A stretch of DNA of 21,884 nt, taken from positions 1 through 21,884 of the forward strand of contig JAIENF010000022.1 in assembly GCA_019751575.1 (NCBI GenBank), written 5' to 3'. This document shows, one piece after another, positions 21,658 through 21,884 of this stretch. The number at the start of each line of letters is the position of its first letter. The stretch's first letter is position 1. This DNA is from Burkholderiales bacterium (GTDB lineage: Bacteria > Pseudomonadota > Gammaproteobacteria > Burkholderiales > CAIKXV01). The notes under the pieces are model-generated. The model had not been told where the DNA came from, did not search any database, and saw only the letters and a list, made by a program, of their open reading frames with translations. The translations under genes and the position numbers were made by a program.

Positions 21658-21686
21658 TTGAAAACCGGCGCATCACGTTCCACTAT
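21658..21686 (+). promoter_or_regulatory. Weak sigma-70 promoter candidate at right edge
   Basis: TTGAAA (21658-21663, 4/6), a 17-bp spacer, then CACTAT (21681-21686, 3/6 but with the key A2 and T6). It would start transcription near 21693, before the partial gene at the right edge. If real, it favours the GTG 21719 or ATG 21725 start over ATG 21689. Confidence 0.3.
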
Positions 21687-21724
21687 CGATGAATAGCACA
21701 ACTGCCCGGATACTGCCTGTGTCG

Positions 21725-21884
21725 ATGTCACCCGATGACCCTCGTGGATCGTTCGATCGCGATCCACGACACCCCGATCGTCGAGCCCCGCCGGGGGCCA
21801 CCGCCGGCGCGCACGGCCGGCCCGCCGTCGTCCACGTGTTCGAGGCACGGGCCGATGGCCAGGGCGGCTGGCGGCTGGACGAAT
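21725..21884 (+). CDS. Partial CDS, N-terminus only, function unknown
   Basis: An open frame running off the right edge. From ATG 21725 it reads MSPDDPRGSFDRDPRHPDRR, a polar disordered start, then a segment with the alternating hydrophobic pattern of a real strand, PAVVHVFEARADGQGGWRLD. In-frame alternatives are ATG 21689 and GTG 21719; the latter has GGA 8 nt upstream. The other two forward frames give Arg/Pro/Cys-rich sequence, which supports this frame. Too little is visible to name a family. It diverges from the AI-2E transporter gene. Confidence 0.5.
   Translation, partial: MSPDDPRGSFDRDPRHPDRRAPPGATAGAHGRPAVVHVFEARADGQGGWRLDE

Overview
The window is a GC-rich, gene-dense stretch of bacterial chromosome. 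Several features point to a betaproteobacterium of the Burkholderiales/Rhodocyclales kind: an orphan Bug-type solute receptor, a two-domain Aas-like enzyme, a YqjD-YqjE-YqjK cluster, a LemA/GIDE pair, a DUF1992 protein and a PEP-CTERM-like exported protein. This placement is inferred from gene families; there is no rRNA or other direct marker. I found no tRNA, rRNA, insertion sequence, phage gene or CRISPR array.

Layout. (1) 1-3143, minus strand: an apparent operon of a Bug-family periplasmic receptor, a 4,5-dihydroxyphthalate-decarboxylase-like protein with a binding-protein fold, and a cytosine-deaminase-like amidohydrolase cut by the window's left edge. It looks like a small uptake/catabolic unit for an aromatic or N-heterocyclic acid. 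(2) 3202-3738, minus: a PaaI-like hotdog thioesterase with a histone-H1-like Lys/Ala tail. (3) 3901-8741, plus: an Aas-like acyltransferase/acyl-ACP synthetase, then a large Ser/Thr kinase-HDOD-GAF signalling protein. (4) 8776-9925, minus: yqjD-yqjE-yqjK. (5) 10025-14707, minus: a tightly packed molybdoenzyme operon (catalytic subunit, four-cluster ferredoxin, membrane anchor) best matching the cytoplasm-facing sulfite dehydrogenase SoeABC. (6) 14925-15551, minus: an exported protein with a VPVPA-CTERM sorting tail, followed by a clear rho-independent terminator. (7) 15765-17219, minus: a LOG-family nucleotide phosphoribohydrolase and a PA4872-type oxaloacetate decarboxylase. (8) 17570-20471, plus: lemA, a GIDE-domain membrane protein with an EF-hand loop, an alpha/beta hydrolase and a DUF1992 protein. 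(9) 20506-21582, minus: an AI-2E/PerM-family transporter. (10) From about 21725, plus: the start of a gene cut by the right edge.

No single locus is an obviously new defence or mobile system. The best leads are protein-level oddities: an amidohydrolase that lacks the CodA catalytic Glu and the Asp-Asp pair, a thioesterase with a DNA-binding-like tail, a kinase-HDOD-GAF fusion with an altered glycine loop, and a GIDE protein carrying a canonical calcium loop beside lemA. Two short tandem repeats sit immediately upstream of the soeA-like and lemA start codons and could affect expression.
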